Source: Rheinheimera salexigens (GTDB taxonomy: Bacteria; Pseudomonadota; Gammaproteobacteria; Enterobacterales; Alteromonadaceae). From it: a stretch of DNA of 64,000 nucleotides. Within the stretch, counting starts at the first letter, position 1, and each line of letters begins with the position of its first letter. Location: positions 2,861,608-2,925,607 of the forward strand of contig NZ_MKEK01000001.1 of the NCBI RefSeq assembly GCF_001752395.1, read 5' to 3'. A model generated the notes under the pieces. That model ran no database searches. It saw only the letters and a list, made by a program, of their open reading frames with translations, and had not been told where the DNA came from. The position numbers and the translations under genes were made by a program. Positions 10,001-19,072 of the stretch are shown piece by piece.

Positions 10001-10405
10001 ATGCTACCGACTAATATGTTAACAACTAAGTTAAGCGCTATGCCAAGCACAACGACAGGCAGTATAACTGCTGCGCAAAAATACCAACGCATTTGGCAAA
10101 CGGTACTGCACATCCCCGTAGGCAAAGTCGCCAGCTATGGTCAAATTGCTGATTTAGCTGGCTTGCCTGGTCGTGCTCGGCTAGTAGGTAAAGCGCTTGG
10201 TCTTGCGCCTTCTACAATGAACCTACCTTGGCAGCGCGTGATACGCAGCGATAGGCAGCTAGCGTTTAAAGCTGGCAGCCCAAATGCCCTGAACCAACAG
10301 CAGCTGTTAATGGCAGAAGGCGTGCTGGTGCTAAACAACCGAGTACCAAAAGTCTACTTTTGGCAACCCGATTTAGCCGAAATAATGCATAAGCTGCAAT
10401 ACTAA
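10001..10405 (+). CDS. alkyltransferase-like protein (MGMT family without catalytic cysteine)
   Basis: DNA-binding member of the O6-alkylguanine transferase family. The usual PCHRV active site is replaced by PWQRV with Trp77, so it cannot accept alkyl groups; such ATL proteins instead bind O6-alkylguanine and flag it for nucleotide excision repair. The winged-helix part has GKVASYGQIADLAG and RLVGKALG. The start is uncertain: the first ATG (10001) has no clear ribosome site, and ATGs at residues 6 and 14 are alternatives; the conserved domain begins near residue 27. It lies 10 bp after yccF. E. coli YbaZ is the nearest known model. Confidence 0.85.
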   Translation: MLPTNMLTTKLSAMPSTTTGSITAAQKYQRIWQTVLHIPVGKVASYGQIADLAGLPGRARLVGKALGLAPSTMNLPWQRVIRSDRQLAFKAGSPNALNQQQLLMAEGVLVLNNRVPKVYFWQPDLAEIMHKLQY

Positions 10406-10502
10406 GTTTTACTAAAGAATTAGGATTTTTATTGCGTTAAAAGCCTGCTTTTCGCTAGACTAGCGCCCTACTAACGTTAACGATATAAAACAGGACGCAA
10501 TT

Positions 10503-11204
10503 ATGGGTGCACAGTGGAAAGCCAAACATAAGCAAGATGCTGCTAATGCTAAAGGCCGTATTTTTACTAAACTGGCAAAAGAAATCGCCGTTGCTGCACG
10601 AAACGGTGCCGACCCCGACATGAATGCAAAATTGCGCTCTGCCATAGAAACCGCCAAAAAAGCCTCGATGCCAAAAGAGACCTTAGAGCGGGCGATTAAA
10701 AAAGGTGCCGGTTTACTGGATGGCCCTGCTAACTATGAAACTGTAGTCTATGAAGGCTTTGCGCCTCATCAGGTGCCGGTTATTGTTGAGTGTTTAACCG
10801 ACAATAAAAATCGTAGCGCGATGAGCATGCGTATATTATTTCGCAAAGGCCAATTAGCCACATCGGGTGCAGTATCATGGGACTTTAAACACTTAGGTCA
10901 AATTGAAGCTACGCCAACTAGTCCAGATGCTGATGCTGAACTTGCAGCCATTGAAGCCGGTGCCCAAGACTTTGAAGAAGGTGATGACGGCGATATGGTG
11001 TTTTTAACCGAACTTGCCGATTTAGACTTAGTCAGCAAAGCGCTACCTGAGTTTGGTTTTAGCGTTAATACTGCCCGTTTAGTGTATCGCGCGAATAACC
11101 CTGTTTCGTTAACTGACGAAGCCGCCTTAGCCGAAGTAGAAGCCTTCTTGGATGCAATCGATGGCGATGACGACGTCCAACATGTTTATGCGGGTATAGC
11201 GTAA
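10503..11204 (+). CDS. YebC/PmpR (TACO1) family protein, paralogue 2
   Basis: A 233-residue YebC-family protein with the diagnostic N-terminal segment [16 protein letters not shown], the [19 protein letters not shown] motif, and [20 protein letters not shown]. The family was first described as transcription regulators and is now linked to relief of ribosome stalling on proline-rich stretches. A second, more typical yebC sits in the ruv cluster at 31576-32319; this copy diverges in the opening residues (MGAQWKAKH against [12 protein letters not shown]) and resembles the accessory YeeN-type branch. AGGA precedes the start. It ends at a bidirectional terminator. Confidence 0.88.
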   Translation: MGAQWKAKHKQDAANAKGRIFTKLAKEIAVAARNGADPDMNAKLRSAIETAKKASMPKETLERAIKKGAGLLDGPANYETVVYEGFAPHQVPVIVECLTDNKNRSAMSMRILFRKGQLATSGAVSWDFKHLGQIEATPTSPDADAELAAIEAGAQDFEEGDDGDMVFLTELADLDLVSKALPEFGFSVNTARLVYRANNPVSLTDEAALAEVEAFLDAIDGDDDVQHVYAGIA

Positions 11205-11263
11205 GCGCGTTAATTAACTCAGCGTTAAACAATAGACGTCTAAACAATTTAAGCGTAGATAAT

Positions 11264-11303
11264 AAAAAGGGCACTTTCTCAATATAGATAAGTGCCCTTT
11301 TTT
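11264..11303. terminator. bidirectional intrinsic terminator
   Basis: A-tract, GGGCACTT stem, 13-base loop, AAGTGCCC and T-tract. It has the right form for both strands and lies between the convergent YebC paralogue (+) and the M3 peptidase gene (-). Confidence 0.85.
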
Positions 11304-11336
11304 ATTTTAGTTACTTTTACCTGTTAGGTGTAACGG

Positions 11337-13517
11337 TTACTTTTTCTTTGGTACTGGGAAACCACGATCGCGCATTAAGGCATCGATAGTCGCATCACGA
11401 CCACGGAAGGCACGGTAAGCTTCTGCTGGGTCTACCGCGTTACGTACGCTAAATAAGTGATCAACTAACTTGCCAGCCACGTCTTTATCGTAGAAACCAC
11501 CAGGTGCTTCAGCAAAGGCTTCAGCGGCATCAGAAGTTAGCACCTCTGCCCACATATAACCATAATACGCCGCAGCATATCCTTCACCAGAGAACACATG
11601 ACCAAAATGAGGCGTACGGTGACGCATAACAATTTGTTTAGGCATATTCATCGCATTTAAGGTATCACGCTCAAACGCATCTGGGTCAACATTGCTAGGA
11701 TCATCTAACATATGCAGTTTTAAATCGATAATGGCAGACGCTAAATATTCAGTGGTTTTAAAGCCTGAATTGAACGTCGCCGCTTTTTTGATTTTTTCTA
11801 CCAGATCTTTTGGCATAGGTTTGCCAGTTTCACTGTGCACTAAGAACTGATCAATGACTTCGTCGGTTAATAACCAGCGCTCTAACAACTGAGACTGGAA
11901 CTCAGTATAGTCACGCACGCCACCATTTAAGGTTGGGTAAGTGACTTTAGCTGACAAGGCATGTAAAGCATGGCCAAACTCGTGGAAGTATGTTGTAGCA
12001 TCATCCCATGAAATTAACACTGTTTCGCCTGGTGCACCTTGCATAAAGTTAGAGTTGTTAGATGACAGCACATTCTTTTGGCCATCAAAAGTGCTGTAGC
12101 CACGATAACTTGTTGCCCAAGCACCCGAGCGCTTGCCCTGACGAGCGAACGGATCTAAATACCATAAACCAATGTCAGCACCCGTTGTTTTATCAGTAAC
12201 ATGCCACACTTTTACGTCTTCATGAAATACCGGAACCGTACCTTCTGCAACTGGGGTGAAGTTGAAATTAAACAAACGACCCGCAACATAAAACATAGCT
12301 TCACGCAGTTTATCTAACTGTAAATATTGCTTAACTTCGTTAGAATCTAAGTCGTATTTTTCTTTTCGTACTTTTTCGGCGTAATAGCGATAATCCCAGG
12401 CGGCAATTTCAATGTTATCGCCCATCTTATCGGCTAACGCTTGCATGTCTGCCACTTCTTCTTCAACCCGCGCTATAGCCGCTGGCCATACCGACATCAT
12501 TAAATCCATAGCATTGCTAGGCTTTTTTGCCATCCGATCTTGTAAGCGCCAAGTGGCGTAGTTATCAAAACCTAATAGGCCGACACGTTGATCGCGTAAG
12601 GCTAAGATTTCCGTAATCAATGCATTGTTATCATGCTCATCACCGTTATCGCCACGGCTATAATAGGTGTTCCAGACTTTTTCACGCAACGCGCGATCAG
12701 TAGAATAGGTTAAAAACGGGTCCATTGAAGAGCGAGTATTGGTTACTGCATACATGCCTTCTTTGCCACGGGTTTTGGCAGCTGATGCCGCACCATTAAT
12801 ATACGACTGCGGTAAACCGCCTAGCTGATCTGAATTTAAATACAGAACATAACCTTCTTCGTCGGCTAAAATGTTACTTGAAAATGCAGTATAAAGCTGA
12901 GCTAAACGCTGATTAATATCTGCATATTGCTGCTTTTTATCGGCATCTAAAGTAGCACCGTTATTAGCAAAGCTTAAGTAAACTAAATGGGTTAAACGCT
13001 GCTGCTCAGAGGTTAAGTCTTTATACGAGTCTGAATTATGTACTGCTTCAACCCGCTTAAATAAGGCTTCGTTTTGAGTGATCGATGATGAGAATGCCGA
13101 TAACTTAGGCGCCATTTCTTTTTGAATCGCTCTAAATTCTTCTGAAGAGTTATTAGAGCTCCAAATACCATAATATCTAAATACGCGATCTAAGGCTGCA
13201 CCGGCTTTTTCCAGTTCAGCAATAGTGTTTTCAAAGGTTGGCGCAGCGGCATTACTGGTAATAACATCAATATCCGCTAAATGCTGCTGCATACCCATTT
13301 CAAGCGCCGGTTTTAAATCAGCTAAATTCATTTTATCAAAAGCAGGTACGCCTTGATAAGGACCTGTAAATGGCTGTAGTAAAACATTTTGTTGTTGAGA
13401 TTGCGCTGTGGCAACTGCTATTGGCGTTTTTTCGGTGTTAGGCACTGTAGTGTCGCTACAACCAATTAGGCTTGCAGAAACAATGGCTGTAGTAAGCCAA
13501 AGTGGCAAAGATTTCAT
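11337..13517 (-). CDS. dcp: M3 family zinc metallopeptidase lipoprotein (peptidyl-dipeptidase Dcp type)
   Basis: A 726-residue M3 family peptidase. The zinc motif HEFGH is at residues 512-516 with the preceding TTYF. The N-terminus is a lipoprotein signal ending in the lipobox LIGC, so it is probably anchored in the periplasm, unlike the cytosolic E. coli Dcp. Relatives remove dipeptides from the C-termini of peptides. AGGAG lies 8 bases before the ATG. It is a single-gene unit ending at the bidirectional terminator. Dcp is the best match within M3; oligopeptidase A is less likely because of the signal peptide. Confidence 0.9.
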   Translation of the reverse strand: MKSLPLWLTTAIVSASLIGCSDTTVPNTEKTPIAVATAQSQQQNVLLQPFTGPYQGVPAFDKMNLADLKPALEMGMQQHLADIDVITSNAAAPTFENTIAELEKAGAALDRVFRYYGIWSSNNSSEEFRAIQKEMAPKLSAFSSSITQNEALFKRVEAVHNSDSYKDLTSEQQRLTHLVYLSFANNGATLDADKKQQYADINQRLAQLYTAFSSNILADEEGYVLYLNSDQLGGLPQSYINGAASAAKTRGKEGMYAVTNTRSSMDPFLTYSTDRALREKVWNTYYSRGDNGDEHDNNALITEILALRDQRVGLLGFDNYATWRLQDRMAKKPSNAMDLMMSVWPAAIARVEEEVADMQALADKMGDNIEIAAWDYRYYAEKVRKEKYDLDSNEVKQYLQLDKLREAMFYVAGRLFNFNFTPVAEGTVPVFHEDVKVWHVTDKTTGADIGLWYLDPFARQGKRSGAWATSYRGYSTFDGQKNVLSSNNSNFMQGAPGETVLISWDDATTYFHEFGHALHALSAKVTYPTLNGGVRDYTEFQSQLLERWLLTDEVIDQFLVHSETGKPMPKDLVEKIKKAATFNSGFKTTEYLASAIIDLKLHMLDDPSNVDPDAFERDTLNAMNMPKQIVMRHRTPHFGHVFSGEGYAAAYYGYMWAEVLTSDAAEAFAEAPGGFYDKDVAGKLVDHLFSVRNAVDPAEAYRAFRGRDATIDALMRDRGFPVPKKK

Positions 13518-13691
13518 ACGTTGCTCCTGGATGGTGTAAAACAGGTAGTACCTACCGTAGTGGCACTACATCAATTATTTTAAGTTTAATTATGGGCTAA
13601 TTTTAGTTACGCTGAATTTTATACGCTAACTTTTATAATAAGTTAGGCGGCGTTTATATTACAGCCTACCCTGCTCGGCATTAAAAACCCA

Positions 13692-13715
13692 ATAAAAACC
13701 CGCTTTTATGCGGTT
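13692..13715 (-). terminator. weak intrinsic terminator after cytochrome b562 gene
   Basis: On the minus strand, a short ACCGC/GCGGGT hairpin with an ATAAAA loop is followed by a TTTTTATT tract. It lies about 45 bp after the cytochrome b562 stop. The stem is short, so confidence is modest. Confidence 0.45.
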
Positions 13716-13759
13716 AGTGCACGACAAATACCGTTCAAATTTCGCTACAGTTTTGCTGA

Positions 13760-14146
13760 CTAACCAAATAACAGCTTCCAAATGCTGACTTTACGCTGCT
13801 TATGATACTGCTTACGTAATGCATCAACTGCTTGCAGGTGCTGCTTTACTGATGCTAAGTCTTCCACGGATACCGCTTGCTCTGCTGCGGTTAATTCTTG
13901 CAACACTTTATTTAAGCCTTGTTTAAACTGTAGCGCTTTATCTTCAGGAAAATCAGCTGTTAATGCGGTTGTGGTAAGCGTTTTTAAATTTTCAATATGC
14001 GGGGAAATTTGTACTATGCTGGTTGCTTCGTGGGCTTGTTTATATTGAAAAGCCATCTCTTTCATGGTTTTCTCTAAATCCACTTTAGCGGCTGCAGCTA
14101 CCGAATAAGACAACATCAAACACAATACAAATAACAAATATCTCAT
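13760..14146 (-). CDS. cybC: cytochrome b562 family periplasmic protein
   Basis: Small four-helix-bundle haem protein of the periplasm. Counting from an upstream in-frame GTG, the haem ligands align with E. coli cytochrome b562: Met35 in DLEKTMKE (Met7 in the mature E. coli protein) and His122 in RKQYHKQR (His102). A hydrophobic signal peptide ending AAAA precedes the mature part. I place the start at the ATG at 14146 (128 residues) because GAGAAG lies upstream; the GTG at 14167 is less likely. The C-terminus continues about 10 residues past the haem histidine with a hydrophobic WKLLFG. Its electron partner is unknown. Confidence 0.75.
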   Translation of the reverse strand: MRYLLFVLCLMLSYSVAAAAKVDLEKTMKEMAFQYKQAHEATSIVQISPHIENLKTLTTTALTADFPEDKALQFKQGLNKVLQELTAAEQAVSVEDLASVKQHLQAVDALRKQYHKQRKVSIWKLLFG

Positions 14147-14208
14147 GGCTAAATACTTCTCAATCACTAAAAATAGGATTATATCCTGTATCTAGCACAA
14201 TATCAGCG

Positions 14209-14238
14209 TAAAAAAGCTCTGCAGTTACGCAGAGCTTT
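14209..14238 (-). terminator. intrinsic terminator of the PEP-CTERM gene
   Basis: A perfect 10-bp stem AAAGCTCTGC / GCAGAGCTTT with a 6-base loop, followed on the minus strand by T residues. It lies 20 bp after the stop of the PEP-CTERM protein gene and upstream of the cytochrome b562 gene. Confidence 0.85.
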
Positions 14239-14258
14239 GGTTATATAACACTAGGAGA

Positions 14259-15215
14259 TTAACTTAAACGCAGTGTTTTTCGACCAAAATACAAGGCTAA
14301 TAGAAACAACGACCATACTGCTGGTTCAGGAATATCTGTGGGGTCAGTTGGATCGGGCGCCGCCCCTTCAGGTAAGTTAATGGCAAAATGAATCGCGCTT
14401 AACGCATCGGTTTCGCTACTATGGGTTAATGATAGGCTATTTAAACCTATATTCAGAAAAGAGGTGATATCAATAGTCACAATATCCCATAAGCCACCAT
14501 TGGTTACAGAACTGCCCGGCGTTTGAGGCACAGTAGCACCATCAAAAAGATCGGCGGTATTTAAAGCAATACCATTTAAAAAGAAGATACCATCATCACC
14601 AAGACCAAAATCTTGGCCATCTGATACGCTCATGGTTAAAAAAGCATCGCCGCCACTGTAATTAATACCCGACAATTCTACTAACCAACCCAAGGGATCA
14701 TAAGTATTGGCAAAGTTGGCATCATTACCATCAAAACTAACAATATCTCGATTGTTAGTGCTATCACCATCATCGTAGTACACCACTAATGAGGCACCAT
14801 TTGAGTTAGCAGCAGATAAACCTGCTAATGAATAAGTACCATCAGCATTAACGAGCGATGTAACATCGGCGCGATACGCTTGGCTATTTTCTTGGCCCCA
14901 GAAATTATCGTCAGAAAACCCGATATTAGTGCCACTGACTGCATTACCATTCATGGTAAGATTAGCGTTAAAATTTGGATCAGTTGAGTCGGTAGGTCCA
15001 TGCCAATATAAATAGGCTTTAGTCACGGTGCCAACAACACCGGTTAAATTTATATCACCAAAACCATTTCCGCGCAGACCTCCTACACCTGCTACAGCGA
15101 AATCAGTATCAAACTGGGTTTCAAAACCACTAATTAAACTAGCTGTTGCTGTACCACTCACCCCCAACAACAATGCCATTGCAATACCTGCATGATGTAC
15201 TGTGTTAAGTTTCAT
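14259..15215 (-). CDS. secreted PEP-CTERM sorting-domain protein
   Basis: A 318-residue exported protein. It has a signal peptide (about residues 1-25, ending ATAS), an acidic, Gly/Asn/Asp-rich beta-type body with few charged basic residues, and a C-terminal tripartite signal: IPEP, a hydrophobic helix WSLFLLALYF, then basic GRKTLR. This is the PEP-CTERM signal recognised by exosortase in exopolysaccharide-forming Gram-negative bacteria. The body resembles DUF3344-type surface proteins (YLYWHGP motif), but I do not recognise a function. No exosortase or EPS gene is in the window. A proline-rich linker PDPTDPTD precedes the sorting signal. AGGAT lies before the ATG. Confidence 0.8.
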   Translation of the reverse strand: MKLNTVHHAGIAMALLLGVSGTATASLISGFETQFDTDFAVAGVGGLRGNGFGDINLTGVVGTVTKAYLYWHGPTDSTDPNFNANLTMNGNAVSGTNIGFSDDNFWGQENSQAYRADVTSLVNADGTYSLAGLSAANSNGASLVVYYDDGDSTNNRDIVSFDGNDANFANTYDPLGWLVELSGINYSGGDAFLTMSVSDGQDFGLGDDGIFFLNGIALNTADLFDGATVPQTPGSSVTNGGLWDIVTIDITSFLNIGLNSLSLTHSSETDALSAIHFAINLPEGAAPDPTDPTDIPEPAVWSLFLLALYFGRKTLRLS

Positions 15216-15510
15216 TTTAACTATCCTTTTTTGTCAAAGCATGTAGTTAAAGCACAAAACAAGCCATTTCATCTAAAATGTTGATTAAATTCAGTATTAA
15301 ATTATTAACTTTTAACAGCTGTAACTAAGTGTAAAGAAGCTGGACGTTATTGAATGCAATACACGCTATATTATTAATAGCCGATACAACCTAGCTTAGC
15401 TTGCACCCTAGTAATGATTAGCGTAATAATAATCCGACATTATCAAGCCATTACATATTTCTTATATAAACCCAATTATCAAACACAAATCTTAAAAATA
15501 GAGTATTCAT

Positions 15511-16704
15511 ATGAAATCAATTGCAAAAACCGCTATTTCTGCAGCCATTCTACTTAGCCTTGCTGCTTGTAGTAGTAGTAAACCCGCTAATGTAAGCCAT
15601 GAAGCTAAAGCAATGCAGTTAGCCCAGCAATATATTATTATCGACACCCATATTGATGTGCCTTATCGTTTATACAAAGATTGGGAAGATGTCAGCGTAC
15701 AAACCCAGCGCGGTGATTTTGATTATCCCAGGGCCATGCAAGGTGGTTTAAATGTGCCTTTTATGTCTATTTATATTCCGGCTTCTTACGAGCGCACTGG
15801 GGGTGGCTACCTGTTAGCAAATAAGTTAATTGATAGCATGGAAGCCTTAGTTGGCCGCGCACCACATAAGTTTGCAATGGCTCCGGATAGTAAAGATGTG
15901 ATTGCCCAATTTGGTAGCGGCAAAATTTCACTAGCGCTGGGCATGGAAAACGGTACGCCGATTGAAGGTAAACTAGAAAACCTGCAACATTTTTATGACC
16001 GCGGCATTCGCTACATCACCTTATCGCATTCGGAAAGCAACCATATTGCCGACTCAAGCTACGATATTCGTCGCAAATGGAAAGGCTTAAGCCCGTTTGG
16101 TAAAGAGTTAGTCGTTGCCATGAATAACATCGGTATGATGATTGATATCTCACATGTTTCAGATGATGCTTTCTATCAAACTGTGGCCATTAGTAAGGCC
16201 CCCGTTATTGCCTCGCATTCATCTTTACGCAGCTTTGTGCCGGGCTTTGAGCGTAATATGGATGACAAAATGATCAAAGCACTGGCTCAAAATGGCGGTG
16301 TTATTCAAATCAATTTTGGTTCGTCTTTCGTTGCTAGCCAAGCTAACCAATATGGCGCGTTACGCGCCGCTGCCGCTAAACAAGCTGGCGTGGCCAATGA
16401 TGCCGCTTTTGCCGCTAAATTTAAGGCTGAAAACCCTTACCCATTCGCCACTGTTGATTCGGTATTAGATCATATTGATCATGTAGTGAAATTAGTAGGT
16501 ATTGATTATGTGGGGATCGGCTCGGATTACGATGGTGTTGGTGATTCATTACCTGAAGGCTTAAAAGATGTTTCAACCTACCCTAATTTAATCGCCGGTT
16601 TATTAAGCCGTGGTTATAGCGAAGCGGATATTGAAAAGATTTTATCGGGTAATTTATTGCGGGTGTGGCGTCAAGTAGAAGCCTATGCTGCAACACAAAA
16701 ATAA
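15511..16704 (+). CDS. M19 family membrane dipeptidase lipoprotein
   Basis: Zinc dipeptidase of the renal-dipeptidase (M19) family. The lipoprotein signal ends at Cys20 (LAAC), so it is probably periplasmic and membrane-anchored. Zinc-binding features seen are His47 and Asp49 in DTHIDVP, the bridging Glu in GMENG, His in DISHVS, His in ASHSS, and the GSDYDGVG motif. Length 397 is normal. Relatives hydrolyse a range of dipeptides, including those with D-residues, so a role in peptide use or murein recycling is possible. It is a single gene, followed by a 12-bp hairpin. Confidence 0.9.
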   Translation: MKSIAKTAISAAILLSLAACSSSKPANVSHEAKAMQLAQQYIIIDTHIDVPYRLYKDWEDVSVQTQRGDFDYPRAMQGGLNVPFMSIYIPASYERTGGGYLLANKLIDSMEALVGRAPHKFAMAPDSKDVIAQFGSGKISLALGMENGTPIEGKLENLQHFYDRGIRYITLSHSESNHIADSSYDIRRKWKGLSPFGKELVVAMNNIGMMIDISHVSDDAFYQTVAISKAPVIASHSSLRSFVPGFERNMDDKMIKALAQNGGVIQINFGSSFVASQANQYGALRAAAAKQAGVANDAAFAAKFKAENPYPFATVDSVLDHIDHVVKLVGIDYVGIGSDYDGVGDSLPEGLKDVSTYPNLIAGLLSRGYSEADIEKILSGNLLRVWRQVEAYAATQK

Positions 16705-16728
16705 TTAGTAAAATTAAACCGTATTTAT

Positions 16729-16763
16729 TCGCACTGGTTAGCCTTAACGTTTAACCAGTGCGA
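16729..16763 (+). repeat. inverted repeat after M19 gene
   Basis: A perfect 12-bp stem (16729-16740 and 16752-16763) with an 11-base loop lies 24 bp after the stop. It has no T-tract, so it is at most an atypical terminator. Confidence 0.45.
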
Positions 16764-16847
16764 CGATTCTTACTAACCTTTACTAAGAATGTTACTAGGT
16801 TTGACTAGATTTGTATTGCTAGCTTTGCGATAGAAGTTGCTTATTAA

Positions 16848-17573
16848 TTAGCCTTGAATTAACGCTGCTATTAAGCCAATTAACCCACCAAAAACACCGC
16901 CCCACACTACTAACCAGCCTAAATGCTGACGAATAATATTCTGTATAATATCTTTCACTAATTCTGGGGTGAGTTCTTGCAAGCGTTTTTCTACAATGCT
17001 TTGCACCTGCAGTTGCAGGCCTTGGGTTTGCTCAGGTTTATTTAACTGCGCCATAACCAACTGGTTAAAGTCATCACTATGGGCAATATCGGTTAAAGCC
17101 GCTTTTAGTTTATCAATAAAAGGTTGTTTTAAAGGCATTAAAGCTTCAGTGCCACCAAACATGCCTAACATGCTGCCAAAGGAAGATTGTTCAACCACGT
17201 TAACCAGTGAGTCAAAGGCAGGTGACAAATCTGCTTGTTCAATTACTGGCTGTAAATCAATCGGTGTGGCATGTTCTTGTTGTTGCTGTTGCATAAAGCG
17301 CTGAATATTCTCAGCGCTAAAAAATTGCTGCATCACTAATTGCTGAATACCGGCTTTAAATTGCTCGAAACGAAGCAGAATAACGCCAGAGCCATATAAC
17401 AGTGGTACTTTTTCAAACAACATATGTACGGCTAGCCAGTTGGTAAGCGCACCCGACAACGCAAATAACCCCACACTTAATATGATGGGTTGCTGCCAGT
17501 ACCAACCCACCATCAATACAATTAACGCCAGAAGGTTTGTTACTATACTTTTATTAATACTGTTTTTATTCAT
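16848..17573 (-). CDS. DUF445 family inner-membrane protein
   Basis: A 241-residue DUF445 (YheB-like) protein of unknown function. The conserved GALTNWLAVHMLFEKVPLLYG block is at residues 40-60, with two hydrophobic segments before it. The matching C-terminal block LGWLVVWGGVFGGLIGLIAA forms a last membrane helix. The central part is polar and predicted helical with a Gln-rich stretch (MQQQQQEHA). It is shorter than the roughly 400-residue members of the family. It stands alone, transcribed away from the M19 gene's end. Confidence 0.8.
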   Translation of the reverse strand: MNKNSINKSIVTNLLALIVLMVGWYWQQPIILSVGLFALSGALTNWLAVHMLFEKVPLLYGSGVILLRFEQFKAGIQQLVMQQFFSAENIQRFMQQQQQEHATPIDLQPVIEQADLSPAFDSLVNVVEQSSFGSMLGMFGGTEALMPLKQPFIDKLKAALTDIAHSDDFNQLVMAQLNKPEQTQGLQLQVQSIVEKRLQELTPELVKDIIQNIIRQHLGWLVVWGGVFGGLIGLIAALIQG

Positions 17574-17799
17574 GCTAAATCATTCTCAACCCCAAAATCA
17601 CTTGGCGCTAATTTTAATCAGGCTCGCGCTGACTAGCAAGCACCGCCGACTGAATTCAGCAAAGAACACTTTAACATTAGGTTCAACATTTAGGTTTGAG
17701 CATTAGTTAGCTACCAGCGCATTTACTAATTTATACTAACCTATTTAAAAATAAGCCTATTTAGAACAAACTTCTATATAACAAACTCGTTATAAAAAA

Positions 17800-17988
17800 T
17801 TAGTTATAACCCAGCTCTGCACAATGTGCGGTTTCTACTTCTTGATGTGACAACAAGGGCTCGTTGGCATCTTGCTCTGCCCAAATACAACTTAAGGCTT
17901 GCCGCTCTTGCTCGGTTAGATCGATGGTTTTTTGCTGTTGAAAGAAATAACGCTGCTGTTGAATATGGCTTTGTTTAACTGCACTCAT
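17800..17988 (-). CDS. small hypothetical protein, 62 residues
   Basis: Not recognised. A short soluble, Gln-rich protein (QQQRYFFQQQ near the start) with two cysteines and no signal peptide or membrane segment. The main support for its being real is a good ribosome site: AGGAGT 7 bases before the ATG. It lies in a gap between two longer genes on opposite strands. Function unknown. Confidence 0.5.
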   Translation of the reverse strand: MSAVKQSHIQQQRYFFQQQKTIDLTEQERQALSCIWAEQDANEPLLSHQEVETAHCAELGYN

Positions 17989-18241
17989 AATTGACTCCTG
18001 CGACCTGATAAAGATGACATCAGTTAAGAATACTTAGCTGATCGCCTTTTAAGATTAGCATAGTCTGCAGAAACTGACCTGAAACTGAATTGAGAAATTA
18101 AACTGCTTTTAGGCTTTCAATAAATATTATGAGTAATTTTAGAAATGTATTACTACAAACTCTGGTCTACAATATTTGGTCGATAGTAAAATTTGGTCAG
18201 CAGTAAATTAGTTAGTAAAGCCTTTCTAAAGGATAGATATT

Positions 18242-18982
18242 ATGCAAAAACGTAGTTTCAGCAAAGCCACGAGCAAAGTTGCTTTGTTTCTGGCTTTGCT
18301 CGCGGTTGCCACAGTAGCTTTAATGGTGTTTGGTTCATCTATGGGATTATGGGATCCCATTGTCGGCTTTATGGCAAGTCGAAAATACAATGATCTGTTG
18401 GGTTATATTGTAGTAGGGGTAGCGCTACTAGCATTAATGACGAGTTTTAGAACTGCAGGCAAAGACAGATTATCGTCGATAGTCGCTTTACTGCTTGGTT
18501 TAGCCATACTGGCTCCTAGCATGCTAGCCTTGCTTATCGAACCCGTAAAGTACCCGCCAATTCACGATATAACCACTAACAGCCTGTCTCCTCCTCAGTT
18601 TACATTTTTAACCGATAGCCGCCCAGGCGCTAAAAACAGCTTAGTATATGGCGGAGCAGACATTGCAGCTCAACAGCTGCAAGCCTATCCCACTATTAAA
18701 CCTATAGTGACAGAATTATCAAATGCAGAGGCTTACCAAAAAGCGTTAACCGTGGCAAAAGATATGGGCTGGACTATTGTCTATAAAGATCCGCAAGCAC
18801 TTCGTTTTGAAAGCACGGCCAGAACGCCATTTTTTAACTTTGCCGATTATGTTGTTGTAGAAGTCTCGACATTTGAGCAAAGCAGTCGAATTGATTTGCG
18901 TAGCGTGTCGCGAATAGGTATTGGTGATCGCGGTGTCAATGCCAAACGGATCCAAGAGTTTAGCCAGCGTTTTAGTCAATAA
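18242..18982 (+). CDS. DUF1499 domain membrane protein
   Basis: A 246-residue protein with three hydrophobic segments in the first 100 residues, then a DUF1499 domain (about 108-246). The domain shows IHDITT, the aromatic/MGW motif, and the conserved end VDLRSVSRIG-like segment: here IDLRSVSRIGIGDRGVNAKRI. The function of the family is unknown; it is widespread in proteobacteria. AAGGAT lies before the ATG. The following DUF3617 gene is 90 bp downstream on the same strand. Confidence 0.82.
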   Translation: MQKRSFSKATSKVALFLALLAVATVALMVFGSSMGLWDPIVGFMASRKYNDLLGYIVVGVALLALMTSFRTAGKDRLSSIVALLLGLAILAPSMLALLIEPVKYPPIHDITTNSLSPPQFTFLTDSRPGAKNSLVYGGADIAAQQLQAYPTIKPIVTELSNAEAYQKALTVAKDMGWTIVYKDPQALRFESTARTPFFNFADYVVVEVSTFEQSSRIDLRSVSRIGIGDRGVNAKRIQEFSQRFSQ

Positions 18983-19072
18983 TGATCATGGCTGAATTTG
19001 GCGGTTTAGCTTTTCCCATCTATGCTTGTTCTTTAATATCGCCATCTTGTTTAACCGCCATGGAGGCTCAAC

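Noticed and set aside
17440..17706. 88-codon plus-strand frame antisense to the DUF445 gene
   Set aside because: Mostly antisense to a conserved gene and without a recognisable domain or ribosome site.
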